A stretch of 64,000 nt of DNA from Aureococcus anophagefferens (taxonomy: Eukaryota > Sar > Pelagophyceae > Pelagomonadales > Pelagomonadaceae). The notes under the pieces are model-generated. The model had not been told where the DNA came from and did no database searches. It was given only the letters and a program-made list of their open reading frames with translations. Of this stretch, positions 53,325 to 62,536 are shown piece after piece (the stretch's first letter is position 1; the number at the start of each line of letters is the position of its first letter). A program made the position numbers and the translations under genes. The stretch spans positions 736,274 through 800,273 of the forward strand of contig NW_008705578.1 of assembly GCF_000186865.1 (NCBI RefSeq), read 5' to 3'.

Positions 53325-54767
53325 ATGATGACCGCGGCGCCGGAGATCGCCTGGGGCGTGCTCGTGCGCACGCCGGACACGGACGCGCGGCACCCGCAGT
53401 TCGTGGCGCTCTGCGCCGAGAGCGTGGTGCTCGGCCGCCGGCCCGAGCGCTACCACGGCGCGCGCGCGGACCGCGTCCGGCTCGCCCACAGCCGCGTCTC
53501 CGGCGTGCAGTGCCTGCTGCACGTGAACCTCGACGGCGTGCGCCTCGAGCAGCACGCGCGCGCGAGCAACGAGACGAAGGTGAACGGCCACACCATCGCC
53601 GACGCGCGGCGGCTCGAGTCCGGCGACACGATCACGCTGCTGCAGAGTCGGGACGTGATCAAGTACGACTACTTCCCGGCGGGCGACGCCGGCGAGGACC
53701 GCCTCGTCGCGGCGCTCGAGGCGCGGGGGCGCGGCGCCGCGCGCGAGCTCGCCGCGGTCCGGGAAGAGGCCGCGCGGCTCCGGGCCGCGGCCGCCGACGA
53801 CGCGCGGCGCCTCGGCGCCGCGGAGGACGCCCTCGAGGCCCTGCGGCGGCGCGAGCTCGACGCCGTCGGCCGCGCGCGCCGCGACGAGCGGAGGCGGCGG
53901 GCGATCGTCCAGGACGCCGTCGGCCCGCTGGAGCGGCGGCTGCGGGAGGCGGACGGCCTCGACGCGCTGGCCGCCGAGCGCGACGCGGCCAACGCCGCCT
54001 TCGACCGCGAGCGCGAGCGCGCCGCGGGGCTCGCCGCGCGGCTCGCCGGCGTCCGGGCCGAGGGGAAATGCGAACTCCACACGCTCTTGGCGCTCGAGCT
54101 CGCGGCGGACGGCGCGCCGGGCGGCGACGACGACGACGTGGGCGGCGGCTTCGATGGCGGCGACGAGTCTATGGGCGACGACGGCTTTGGCGGCGATGGC
54201 TTTGGCGGCGGCGACGACGACGTGGGCGACGACGGCGGCGGCGGCTTCGACGACGCCGGCGGCGGCGGCGACGACCGCGTCGCGCCGTCGCCCGACGAGT
54301 TCGGGCTCGACGCCTTCCTCAAGGAGGCGGACCAGGAGCGGCGGTGGCGCCTGTCGCAGGAGCGGCGGCGCCTGTCGCAGGAGCGGTCGGACGCCGAGCT
54401 CGCCGCGGAGCTCGCGGCGCGGCCGCCGACGCCGGCCGACGGCGACCGGACGCGCCGCGACGCCGAGCTCGCCGCCGCGTGGCCGCCGACGCCGGCCCGT
54501 ACGGCGCCCGTCGACGACGACGACGACGACGGCGCGCGGTCGAGCTCCGACGACGGCGCGAGCTCCGCCGACGAGTCCGAGGCGCCGCCGTCCGCCGCGG
54601 AGGCCTTCGCGGGCCTCGGCGACGACGGCGCGCTCCGGGCCTTCCTCGCGGAGCGCCTCGCGGCCCAGGGCAACGCCGCGTCCGCGGCGGCGGCGCGCCG
54701 CGCGCTCGTGGCCGTCGCGCCCGCGGGATTCGCGGACGCGTACTGGTCGCGGCCGCCGGCGCGATAG
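53325..54767 (+). CDS. FHA-domain protein with coiled coil and Gly/Asp-rich middle
   Basis: 480 residues. The FHA domain (about residues 10-105) shows ESVVLGRRPERY, then LAHSRVSGVQC, then ASNETKVNGHTI and LESGDTITLL. The G-R, S-x-x-S and N-x-T-x-V-N-G positions needed for phosphothreonine binding are all present. A coiled coil follows (about 125-245), then a Gly/Asp-rich tract (GGDGFGGGDDDVGDDGGGG). Two copies of the RRLSQER motif and an acidic, Ser-rich C-terminus come next. It probably docks on phosphorylated partners in the nucleus. A second in-frame ATG follows the first. Single exon. Confidence 0.75.
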   Translation: MMTAAPEIAWGVLVRTPDTDARHPQFVALCAESVVLGRRPERYHGARADRVRLAHSRVSGVQCLLHVNLDGVRLEQHARASNETKVNGHTIADARRLESGDTITLLQSRDVIKYDYFPAGDAGEDRLVAALEARGRGAARELAAVREEAARLRAAAADDARRLGAAEDALEALRRRELDAVGRARRDERRRRAIVQDAVGPLERRLREADGLDALAAERDAANAAFDRERERAAGLAARLAGVRAEGKCELHTLLALELAADGAPGGDDDDVGGGFDGGDESMGDDGFGGDGFGGGDDDVGDDGGGGFDDAGGGGDDRVAPSPDEFGLDAFLKEADQERRWRLSQERRRLSQERSDAELAAELAARPPTPADGDRTRRDAELAAAWPPTPARTAPVDDDDDDGARSSSDDGASSADESEAPPSAAEAFAGLGDDGALRAFLAERLAAQGNAASAAAARRALVAVAPAGFADAYWSRPPAR

Positions 54768-55184
54768 CGCGCGCCCGCGTCCGCGTTTCGTGTCTTTCTC
54801 TCGGGGAGTGACGACAATTCGGCAACCACGGGAGCGCGTCGGGCTGCGCGCGCACGCGCGGCGGCCGCTCGAGCCCCCGCGGCCGCCGCCGCGCGCGACG
54901 GCGCCCGAACATCGCGCCGCGGCGCGCCGGCCGCCGCGCGGCTCGAGCGCTCGCCGCGCGGCGGCGGCGCCCGTCGGGGCCGCCCTCCGGGCGGCCGGAC
55001 GCCGCGCCACATCACTTCAACACACGCGCGCGGTGACCCGTTCATTTCTAGTAATCCGACCCCGAGCGACCGCGAATCCCGCGGGCCCTCGCGCTCGCGT
55101 TTTCGCGGCGACGCGTTCCCCCCGCCGCAGGTACGGGGAGGGCGTCTTCTCTAATTTGTGTACGCGTGTCCTTAGCTTCCTAGT
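54768..55184. other. Convergent intergenic region, GC-rich with a hairpin
   Basis: 417 bases between two 3' ends. GGCCGCCC (54978) and GGGCGGCC (54989) form a perfect 8-bp stem with a 3-base loop. The right half is less GC-rich (CATTTCTAGTAATCC). No gene is supported. Confidence 0.6.
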
Positions 55185-55628
55185 CTAGGCGGGCTGGTAG
55201 CCCTTCTTGAGCTTGCTCTTGACGGTCTTGTCGAAGAACTTGCGCGCCGCGGCCGCGTCGCCGTGGAAGACGGGCGTCTGCAGCGTGCCTTCCGTCCCGA
55301 TGCGCCCGTTGACCACGTAGGTGTGGGCGCCGCTGAGCGTCATCTGCCAGAACTTGGAGCTCTCGCCGGACTCGTTCGCGGCGTTCGCGCCGACGAACTC
55401 GAGGCGCGCGGACTCGGCGCCCGCGGCGGGCGGCGGCGCGTCCTCGTCCTGTTGGCGCGGGGATTTCGCCTTCGCCGCGGGCTTGGCCTTGGCGGGGGAT
55501 TTCGCCTTCGCCGCCGGCTTCTTTTGCACCGTGGCCTTCTTGGCGACCTTTTTGCTCTTGGCGGCGGCCTTCGCTTTTGGCGGCGGCGTCGTCGTCTCGC
55601 CGCCGAAGGAGCTGAAGAAGGCGCCCAT
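55185..55628 (-). CDS. Small WGR-domain protein
   Basis: 147 residues from the ATG at 55628. The first half is a basic Lys/Ala/Pro tail of the histone-H1 kind (repeats of KAKSPAKAKPAAKAK). The second half is a WGR-like domain: SSKFWQMTLSGAHTYVVNGR, then IGTEGTLQTPVFHGDAAAAR and KFFDKTVKSKLKKGY. WGR domains read DNA ends or 5'-phosphates in PARPs; here the Trp of WGR is replaced (VNGR), and no PARP catalytic domain is attached. It is likely a DNA-bound nuclear protein. The start is preceded by non-conserved sequence. Confidence 0.75.
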   Translation of the reverse strand: MGAFFSSFGGETTTPPPKAKAAAKSKKVAKKATVQKKPAAKAKSPAKAKPAAKAKSPRQQDEDAPPPAAGAESARLEFVGANAANESGESSKFWQMTLSGAHTYVVNGRIGTEGTLQTPVFHGDAAAARKFFDKTVKSKLKKGYQPA

Positions 55629-55900
55629 GGTTTCGTGTGGTTTGGCGTTGGCGACGCGGCGCGAGCGGCGCAAGCGGATCTCGGGAGCTAGATCTTTGCC
55701 ACAGATTTTCACCACAAGACTTTGGAGGAGACGCGACTGCCTCGCCCGCGCTGATCGCCTTCGCTGATCGCCTTCACACCGCTGCGCGCCGCTCACACCT
55801 TGACTTACCTCGCTGCGACCGCGCCGCATCGCGGCTTCTCCCCGGCGCATCGCGTGGTTGGTGTTTTGCGGTTGAACTCGGCGGCCCTGAAATCGACAGC

Positions 55901-56431
55901 ATGAGCTTGGACGGGAGGTCGCGCCAAGCGCTCAGCGTGGTGCTCCACCACGATAGAGACGATCTTGTCTCGCGCCAACGAGAGGAGATAGAGCGGCTGA
56001 GAACGATGATGAAGAACCGGTACCTGCGCGCGGCCATGAATCTGATCGACGCGAAGAAAGAACACGACGCGAACTTGGGTCCCTCAGAGACACGACACGT
56101 GGAGTTTGTAAACATTTACAAAGAAACTATCGGTTCATATTACAGCGACTACGGAGACCAACCGGAAAATTTTCACATTCCTGTTAGCGAGAAGCGTGCG
56201 ATGATCACGGGTCTGTGCGCTCTCGGTTACCACGTCGTTGATATGTCGCAAACTTATGCCCACATGCACGGAGATGTCTCTCTTAAAGTTTGCTGGTGGC
56301 CTACTCCCGGATTCCCGAATCTGGATGCCGCAAATATGGAAGCTGTTCTCGAAGGGCTCACTCGCGGGGCGCAGGACGCAGGGGCCTTACCCCTCCCCGT
56401 GCTCCACCTCGCGTCTCCGAATCCCCTCTGA
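55901..56431 (+). CDS. Unrecognised protein in visibly lower-GC DNA
   Basis: 176 residues (MSLDGRSRQALSVVLHHDRD). A charged helix (SRQREEIERLRTMMKNRYLR) is followed by a mixed alpha/beta part with YKETIGSYYSDYGDQPENFH, MITGLCALGYHVVDMSQTYA and SLKVCWWPTPGF. Bases about 56100-56310 contain A/T-rich runs (TTTGTAAACATTTACAAAG) unlike any neighbouring coding region, and the protein uses codons that are rare around it. That suggests recent transfer, a virus for instance, or a fast-evolving gene. No family recognised. The last 40 residues return to GC-rich composition. Confidence 0.5.
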   Translation: MSLDGRSRQALSVVLHHDRDDLVSRQREEIERLRTMMKNRYLRAAMNLIDAKKEHDANLGPSETRHVEFVNIYKETIGSYYSDYGDQPENFHIPVSEKRAMITGLCALGYHVVDMSQTYAHMHGDVSLKVCWWPTPGFPNLDAANMEAVLEGLTRGAQDAGALPLPVLHLASPNPL

Positions 56432-56634
56432 TCGGCGTCGACTAAAGTGCGAATTAGACTAGATCGGGCGTGCCTCGAGCGAGGTAGCCCATGGCGATGC
56501 CTCCGATGGAGGCGACGACCTCGCCGCGGCTGCCCAGCGCGGCGAGAGGCGTGGCGCGTCGACGTCGCCACGCGTCAGGCGCAGAGGGCCCATGGTGTCC
56601 ATCGAACAAAAACCATGTAGTACCACACATCCCC

Positions 56635-57423
56635 CTAGCTCGGCGCGCAGAGGTTGAAGATCTCCGGCTGGGCCTTCGTGAGGCACGCCTGGGCGCCCGC
56701 GAGGCCGCCGCCGAGGCCGCAGAGGGCCTCGACGATGATGCCGTGGGGCAGCTGGACGTAGCAGCCCTGCTCGCAGTACTCCGTGTTCGTGCGGTTGTAG
56801 GGGCACTGGTCCGGCCACTGCGGCATGCCCGGGCCGCAGCACCAGGTCCGGCAGATGAACGGGATGTCGTGCGCGCGCCAGTGGTCGACGATGGGGTCGA
56901 GCGACTCGTAGGCGACGCCGAGGTGCGTGTCGACGAACTGGTCGAAGACGCCGGCGTCGAAGCGGCCCCGGCGGAAGGCCTCGACGCGCTCGCCGAGCGT
57001 GTAGGCGTCGACGTCCGTGCCGGGCACGACGCCGCCGGCGAACGGCGGCTTGTGCGGGTTGTAGACGAAGTGGACCGTGAAGCCGCGCGGCTGGTCCGGC
57101 GTGCCCGGGAAGTAGACGACGTGCGTGTAGCCGCTCAGCGAGCCGTCGGCGCAGGTGTGGCTCGTGTTCGTCATGGGCACGTTCGTCGTGCCGCCGACGT
57201 GGTCGCGCAGGAACACGGCCGCGCCCGCGGGGTCGCTCGTCGCGAAGGTCTGCTTGTGCGCGTACGCGAAGACCGGGCCGCCGGCGGCGCCGCGGCGCCG
57301 CGCCTGCTCGAACCGGGCCGCCGCGGCCAGCGCGGCGAGCGCCGCGTCGTCGAGCTTCGCTAGGTCGCGTGGAACATCGATGGCGGCGGTGCAGCCCGCG
57401 AGCACGACCAGGAAACGGCGCAT
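56635..57423 (-). CDS. Secreted protein with VOC/glyoxalase-like modules
   Basis: 262 residues starting MRRFLVVLAGCTAAID, a short signal peptide. There are two beta-alpha-beta-type halves. The first has FLRDHVGGTTNVPM and THVVYFPGTPDQPRGFTVHF. The second has DTHLGVAYESLDPIVDHWRA, then HDIPFICRTWCCG and CYVQLPHGIIVEALC. The second half follows the VOC pattern (HLGxxx-SLDxxxxxxxxxxIPF...VQxPxGxxxE), with His and Glu in metal-ligand positions. Extra Cys suggest disulfides, fitting an ER or extracellular site. The reaction is unknown. Confidence 0.5.
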   Translation of the reverse strand: MRRFLVVLAGCTAAIDVPRDLAKLDDAALAALAAAARFEQARRRGAAGGPVFAYAHKQTFATSDPAGAAVFLRDHVGGTTNVPMTNTSHTCADGSLSGYTHVVYFPGTPDQPRGFTVHFVYNPHKPPFAGGVVPGTDVDAYTLGERVEAFRRGRFDAGVFDQFVDTHLGVAYESLDPIVDHWRAHDIPFICRTWCCGPGMPQWPDQCPYNRTNTEYCEQGCYVQLPHGIIVEALCGLGGGLAGAQACLTKAQPEIFNLCAPS

Positions 57424-57649
57424 CGCCGCCGCCGCTGCTGCTGCTGGCCGAAGTGCTGCCGCCGCACGACGACGGTGCTGCCGCTGCACGACGACGACGC
57501 TGCTGGCCGACGAGGTCCCCGAGGAACGACGACGACGCGGTCGGGCTGCCCCGACTCGGAGTTCGAGAGGCAACGAGCCGCCGATGACTTCAGGATGCCG
57601 CTGCGAGCACGTGCTCGAAGCCGCGACGCATCATCGGAGCGCTTGCAAT

Positions 57650-58601
57650 ATGCTGCACCGCGCCGCCTTCGCCCAGCGCCACTCCCGCGCGCTCGCACAG
57701 CGCACGTTCTTCGGCTTCGGCAAGGCGGACGCGCCACCGCCGGTGTCGCTCGAGGGCAAGGTCTGCTGGGTCGTCGGCGGCGTCGACGTCGTGGGCCAGC
57801 ACGTCGTGCGCGGGCTGCTGGACGCGGGCGCGTCGGTCATCGTGAACACGCGGTCGACGACGCGGCTCGAGGCGCTCGTCGAGGGCCTCGGCCGCCCCGA
57901 GCGGCTCACGCCGATCAAGGGCTCGCTGCTGCCCGGCCGCGCCGAGGCGACGGTGGACCGCGTCATGGAGATGAGCGGCAACCGGCTGGACCACGTCGTC
58001 GCCCACGCGGGCGTGCGCTACTGGGCCGGCCGCGGCGCCTGCGACGAGACGCGGACGCTCGCGGGCGACCACCTCTTCTCGCTCTCGGACGAGGAGTTCG
58101 CGCAGAAGGCCGTCCAGGTGCCCGCGCTCCACTTCTCCGCGGCGCGGCTCCTCATGCCGCGCGTGGCCAACGACGCGGATGCGTCCTACACCTTCGTCCT
58201 CGGCGACGCCGTCGACGGCGCGCGGTCCGCGCTCGGCGGCATCAACTCGCGCGCGTGCGCCGGGCTCGTCCGCGCCGGCGCCGACGACTTTGGACGACCC
58301 CCGGAGAGATGATCCGAAATCGTAGGCCTGCGCGTGCCGCCACGAGCTCAAGGGCGTCGCGTGCAAAATCAACCAGCTGAACCTGTCCGTGCCCGGCGCG
58401 TTCGCCGACGCCGCCGCGGAGGACGCCTTCCTCCGCGACCTCGGCGCGGCGACGGCCGGCGTCGCCGCGCGCGCGTCCGGCGACCAGGCGCTCGTCGAGG
58501 ACGTCGCCGGCGCCGCGGGCATCGCGCGCGTCAAGGCCGCCTACCCGGCCGCCGCGGGCCTCCTCGACGCCGGCGACGCCGACGAGGCCCTCCGCGCCTA
58601 G
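57650..58601 (+). CDS. Organellar short-chain dehydrogenase-like protein, active site degenerate
   Basis: Two exons, 57650-58267 and 58326-58601, with a 58-base intron ending CGTAG; 297 residues. The N-terminus MLHRAAFAQRHSRALAQRTF is a mitochondrial-type presequence. The fold is an SDR: GKVCWVVGGVDVVGQHVVRG (nucleotide loop), ASVIVNTRS and LDHVVAHAG (the NNAG position), then INSRACAGLACACRHELKGV and QLNLSVPG after splicing. The catalytic YxxxK is absent: the helix starts SRACAG where YxxxK should be. It may bind NAD(P) without ordinary dehydrogenase activity, perhaps as a regulator or RNA/complex subunit. Confidence 0.7.
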
Positions 58602-58721
58602 GTCCCTCGAGCTGAGCCGTCGGCCTGGCTGTCAGCAGCTAGCTCGGTTGCCTAGGTACCCCTCTAGCGCCCCTGGATAAGCACAGCTGAGCCGTCGGCG
58701 CTGCTTCGCCGGGACAGCACG

Positions 58722-59369
58722 CTACCGCTTATGTTTCGCCGCGTCGTCGCGGCGCGTCGCGGGCGCGCGGCCGAGGCCCTCCCGCAGGTCCATGGCGAGG
58801 TGGCCCTTGGCGATGAGGTTGATCATGGCGAAGTGGTGCGTCGCGTGGTGCGCGACGAAGGCGAGCTCGCGCCGCACCGTCGACGGGAGCGCGACGTCGC
58901 CGTCGGCCGCGTCCGCGCTGAGCGCGAAGGCCGCGCGCACGGCCGCGTCGAGGTCGAGGCCGGCGCCGGCGAGGACGGCGTCGCGCACGGCCGCGCCGTA
59001 GGCGACGGCGCGCGCCGGGTCCGTCTCGAGCGCCTCGTCGCGCTCGCGCGCGTCGTAGCGCGCGACGGGCGCCGCCTCGCCGGCCCGCAGCGCGGCGACG
59101 GCGTCGGCGCAGCACTTCGCGTGCTCCAGCGAGTGGCGCAGGTGCGCGCCCACGGACGCGCCGACGACGGGGCACGGCGACGCGTAGCCCTCGGAGCCGC
59201 GCGCGGCGACGACGGCCTCGACGATGGCACCGTGCTCGTCCATGCTCCGTGCGAAGGCCCGCACCTCCTGGCTCTGCGCCCAGCCGCGCGTCGACGCCGA
59301 TCGGTGGCACGACACGGGGCGGAGCATCGCCAGCGACACGACGCGCCGGCGCGCGGACGCGCCCACCAT
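58722..59369 (-). CDS. DinB-like metal-binding four-helix protein
   Basis: 215 residues from the ATG at 59369. Motifs are VGAHLRHSLEHAKCCADAVA, then RYDARERDEALETD and RRELAFVAHHATHHFAMINL. The histidines at the starts of helix 1 and helix 4 (HLRHSLEH and HHATHH) match the DinB/YfiT divalent-metal site. Family members are mostly bacterial and include thiol transferases and hydrolases; the precise activity here is unknown. A short basic leader could be a mitochondrial presequence. GC and codon use match the host, so if it was acquired from bacteria the transfer is old. Confidence 0.65.
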   Translation of the reverse strand: MVGASARRRVVSLAMLRPVSCHRSASTRGWAQSQEVRAFARSMDEHGAIVEAVVAARGSEGYASPCPVVGASVGAHLRHSLEHAKCCADAVAALRAGEAAPVARYDARERDEALETDPARAVAYGAAVRDAVLAGAGLDLDAAVRAAFALSADAADGDVALPSTVRRELAFVAHHATHHFAMINLIAKGHLAMDLREGLGRAPATRRDDAAKHKR

Positions 59370-59518
59370 GGCTCTGTCAATTGCAAGAACTGCACCGAGG
59401 AGTCAATCACGCGTGTTGAAGCTCGAGATCGAAACTTAAAACGCAGTAGTCCCCTAAGACGCCGCCCCGGTACCCGGCCTTGACGGCGCGGAAGCATCAA
59501 CCTCCGTATTATACTCCA

Positions 59519-60487
59519 CTAGGCGCTCGCGGGGAGCTCGGCGTAGCCCTCGCCGTTGACGGATTGCGAACCTCCCTCGCGGCCGCGGTACATGGACCAG
59601 GTGCGCAGGCCCGCGAGGATGAAACAGAGCAGCAAGATCGCGAGGACGATGATGCCGATGACGGCGAGGGTCGTGAGGTGGTCGCAGGGCTGACCGCCGC
59701 TCGACGACTCGTGCTCGAGGAAGATGCTCGAGCAGCGGCTTTGCTTCCCCGAGCTACCCTCGACGCAGCCCTCGCAGTGGAAGCGCACGCCGCCAGATCC
59801 GCCACCGTCGCCAAAAACAACAACGAGGGTCGGCCAGGACCCGAAGCGGAGCTCCGTCGTGGCCACCGCTGCCTCCACCGCGTCGTCCCATGTGCTTCTC
59901 CCACACGCCGCCGAGTCGGCGCGGTCCAGGAGCGCGACCTCCGTAATCCCCCCGTCAAAGTAGGTGTTCACGGCGCCCTGGTAGGCGATGTCCTCGGCTT
60001 TCCACTGTCCGTCGTTGAAAAAGCACATCGTCCAGTTGTTCACGCTGGGAACTTTCGCGTCGGCGACGATGGTCACCTCGGCCTGGGAGCTGTGGCTGTG
60101 GACGAACAAGCCCTCGCAGGTGCCGTCGGAGATGCCGTCGGTCGAGCCCACGTAGATCACGGTCGCCCGCGCGTCCTCCGAGAACGGCTCGAGCGCGCCG
60201 GCGCAGACGACGCCGCTGCTCTCGAGGCGGTAGGCGAAGGACCAGGCCTCCGTGCCGTTGAAGGCCAGGTAGTCCGACGACAGGCCCGTGCCGCCGCCGA
60301 TGAATTGCAAATCGCCGCTGCCCCCGGCGCCGAAGACCACGATGACCTCGCCGCCGGTCTCGAACTGCGTCGTGAGGTTGAATTGGAGTCCCTCGTTCTG
60401 GAGGCCATTGAAGAAGCGCAGCGGGCGCTCGCGAACGGCGCCGGCGAAACCGGCGACGGCCACGATCCGCAGGGCTGCCCGAGCCAT
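59519..60487 (-). CDS. Type I membrane protein with lectin-like ectodomain
   Basis: 322 residues. Signal peptide MARAALRIVAVAGFAGAVRE. The ectodomain is beta-rich: FFNGLQNEGLQFNLTTQFET, LSSDYLAFNGTEAWSFAYRL, VNNWTMCFFNDGQWKAEDIA and YFDGGITEVALLDRADSAAC. The NWTMCFFNDGQW and GGITEVALLDRA pieces resemble the end of a concanavalin/laminin-G jelly roll. N-glycosylation sites (NLT, NGT, NWT) are present. Near the C-terminus one transmembrane helix (LAVIGIIVLAILLLCFILAG) leads to a short tail. It is probably a cell-surface glycan-binding protein. Its start is 54 bases from that of the divergent gene. Confidence 0.6.
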   Translation of the reverse strand: MARAALRIVAVAGFAGAVRERPLRFFNGLQNEGLQFNLTTQFETGGEVIVVFGAGGSGDLQFIGGGTGLSSDYLAFNGTEAWSFAYRLESSGVVCAGALEPFSEDARATVIYVGSTDGISDGTCEGLFVHSHSSQAEVTIVADAKVPSVNNWTMCFFNDGQWKAEDIAYQGAVNTYFDGGITEVALLDRADSAACGRSTWDDAVEAAVATTELRFGSWPTLVVVFGDGGGSGGVRFHCEGCVEGSSGKQSRCSSIFLEHESSSGGQPCDHLTTLAVIGIIVLAILLLCFILAGLRTWSMYRGREGGSQSVNGEGYAELPASA

Positions 60488-60541
60488 CAGGTCTGCTTCT
60501 CGATCGAATGTTGCTGTGCAACAAAAAGCGCGTTTAAGAGC

Positions 60542-62470
60542 ATGGACGAGGAGACGCTGTCCGGCACCCAAACACCAAACCCAGCAACACCACCAAAACT
60601 GGACCCAAGAGCCCCAGCGAAGTTCACCGTCATCAAGCACCCCGAGATCCTGCGGACGTGGCGCGAGGCCGGCGCCCTCGCCGACGATGATAACAAAGAT
60701 CGATCCGTCGTCGCGATCCCGCTGTCGCTCGACGCGTCCTGGGCGACCATCCTCGAGGCCGTCGAGGCCTATACCGTCAAGTCGGGTGGGAAAACCGTAA
60801 ACCACAACACGACGCTGCGCGCGCGGCGGCTGCTCACGAGCCGCGACTTCGACAAGGTCGGCGTGTGCTGGAAGCGGCGCGACGTCAAAATACAAGCCTC
60901 CCAGAGCGACCGCGACCTCTGGGTCAAGCGGACCGTCGCCCTGGGCTTCAAGGAGCTGCGCTACTTCGAGGGCGGCGACTCGATCCTCTCCGCGGCGATG
61001 AACGACCTGGGCAAGCCGCGGGGCTCGATGGCCGCGGACCCGGCGACGAAGCTCCGCGTCGCCGAGGCGGCCCCGGCGGCGGCGGCGGCGGAGGACGACG
61101 ACGACGACGACGATGGTCCGCGCTACTTCCGCGACAGCGCCGCCGACACAACGACACCACCAAAGCCGCCGCTCGGCGCGCCGACGGAGCACGTGCTCGA
61201 GGTGTGCCACAACAACACAGAATGGCTCCTCTGCTTCGAGGAGGCGGCGGATCTGGTGGCGTGGCGCGACGCCATCCACGCCGCGCGGCTCGACGCGAAG
61301 CCGCCCGTGCCGCCGGAGATCTTCGATCTGGAGTGCGCGTCTACGACGTCGAACGACGCGGCCGCGCGGAGCCGCTTCGGCGTCTTCCGCTGCGCCGGCG
61401 ACTGCCGCGGCGCGCTCAAGGCCGTCCTGCGGGCCGTGCGCGACGACGAAAAGGCGAAGGTCGCGCAGAGCCGCAAGGCGCTGGAGCGCGCGGCGAGCGA
61501 CGGGGAGGCGGACGGAGACGCGACGGTCGCGCTCGACGGCGCCGTGCTCGCGGACATCGACCGCGCGGTGCGCCGCGACGCCGCGCGGCGCTTCAAGCCG
61601 AAGCGCGATGCGTGCGACGCCGCGCGCCGCGACGCGCTCGCGGGGCTCGAGAAGGTCGTCGCGGTCGTGCGGAAGGCGTACGCGGAGGCGCGCGTGGACC
61701 TGCCGCCGGACGTGGAGCTCGAGGTGCCACCGCCGCCGCCGCTTTCCGGGGGTGCCATCGTGGACGTGTGGAGCGCCGAGACCTTCGCGCGCGACGCCGC
61801 GGAGGTCGTCGCGCGCGCGTTCAAGGACGACGCCGTCGACGCGAATCTCTCCGGCAAGATCGCGCGCGCGTCGCTGCTGAACCGCGCGGCGCGCGACGCC
61901 GCGGCGAGCCTGGGAGACGCGGCCGACGCGCGCGAGGCCGCGGGGGTCGCGGAGCTGGAGAAGTTCGCGGACGTCGCGGAGGCCGCGGTCGCGGCGCGGA
62001 GGCGGCGCCTCGTCGACGACGTCTCGGACGCGGTCCGCGCGGGCGCGTGGATCGGCCAGGCGTCGCCGTCGGCGGATCTGTGGCAGCGCAACGAGAACGC
62101 GGCGCTGGCCAAGGACGTCGCCCTCGGGCGCTGGCCCTGCACGCGCGACCTCGCGACGCCGGGCACGCTCTGGGTCGCGCGGCCGTGCCTCTACTGGGCG
62201 CCGAACGCGTCCGTCGCGGGGCTCCTGTCCGTCTTCGGCCGCCCCGCGGCGAAGGACGAGCGCCACGAGCTGCGCAACCTCCACGAGGTCGCCAGGGTCC
62301 CGAGCCCCGTGCCCCTGAAGAAGAACGCGATCCGCCTCGCGTTCCGCGGCGACGGCGACCACGACCTCGTGCTGACGCTCAACGCGCCGGGCGCGAGCGT
62401 CGCCGCGCTCATGGACCTCGTCGAGGCCGCCGCGGGGGGCGGGGTTGCGCGGACGAAGGAGCAGAAGTAA
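60542..62470 (+). CDS. PH/GRAM-like domain protein with long helical middle
   Basis: 642 residues. The first 230 residues contain a beta-rich region (EILRTWREAGALADDDNKDR) ending TEHVLEVCHNNTEWLLCFEE and then LVAWRDAIHAARL, which reads as the last strands and Trp-containing helix of a PH domain. An acidic run (EDDDDDDDG) precedes it. The middle (about 290-500) is helical and coiled-coil-prone. The C-terminal 150 residues (WQRNENAALAKDVALG, then PGTLWVARPCLYWAPNASVA) look like a GRAM domain. This suggests a peripheral lipid-binding protein; no exact relative is recognised. Start: first ATG after the divergent gene. Confidence 0.55.
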   Translation: MDEETLSGTQTPNPATPPKLDPRAPAKFTVIKHPEILRTWREAGALADDDNKDRSVVAIPLSLDASWATILEAVEAYTVKSGGKTVNHNTTLRARRLLTSRDFDKVGVCWKRRDVKIQASQSDRDLWVKRTVALGFKELRYFEGGDSILSAAMNDLGKPRGSMAADPATKLRVAEAAPAAAAAEDDDDDDDGPRYFRDSAADTTTPPKPPLGAPTEHVLEVCHNNTEWLLCFEEAADLVAWRDAIHAARLDAKPPVPPEIFDLECASTTSNDAAARSRFGVFRCAGDCRGALKAVLRAVRDDEKAKVAQSRKALERAASDGEADGDATVALDGAVLADIDRAVRRDAARRFKPKRDACDAARRDALAGLEKVVAVVRKAYAEARVDLPPDVELEVPPPPPLSGGAIVDVWSAETFARDAAEVVARAFKDDAVDANLSGKIARASLLNRAARDAAASLGDAADAREAAGVAELEKFADVAEAAVAARRRRLVDDVSDAVRAGAWIGQASPSADLWQRNENAALAKDVALGRWPCTRDLATPGTLWVARPCLYWAPNASVAGLLSVFGRPAAKDERHELRNLHEVARVPSPVPLKKNAIRLAFRGDGDHDLVLTLNAPGASVAALMDLVEAAAGGGVARTKEQK

Positions 62471-62536
62471 ATTAGTAGGGGGCGCTGCTTGAGCTTCACA
62501 CCGCGACGGACGTCCGCTCCGTCTGCTTGCCCCCGC

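Noticed and set aside
54978..54996. GC-rich hairpin as a bacterial-type terminator
   Set aside because: No U-run follows and the DNA is eukaryotic nuclear; kept only as a note in the intergenic entry.
56635..57423. Secreted protein considered as a necrosis-inducing (NLP-type) protein
   Set aside because: The GHRHDWE heptapeptide of that family is absent, and the second half fits a VOC-like module better.
58722..59369. DinB-like gene as bacterial contamination
   Set aside because: It sits between intron-containing host genes with the same GC and codon use.
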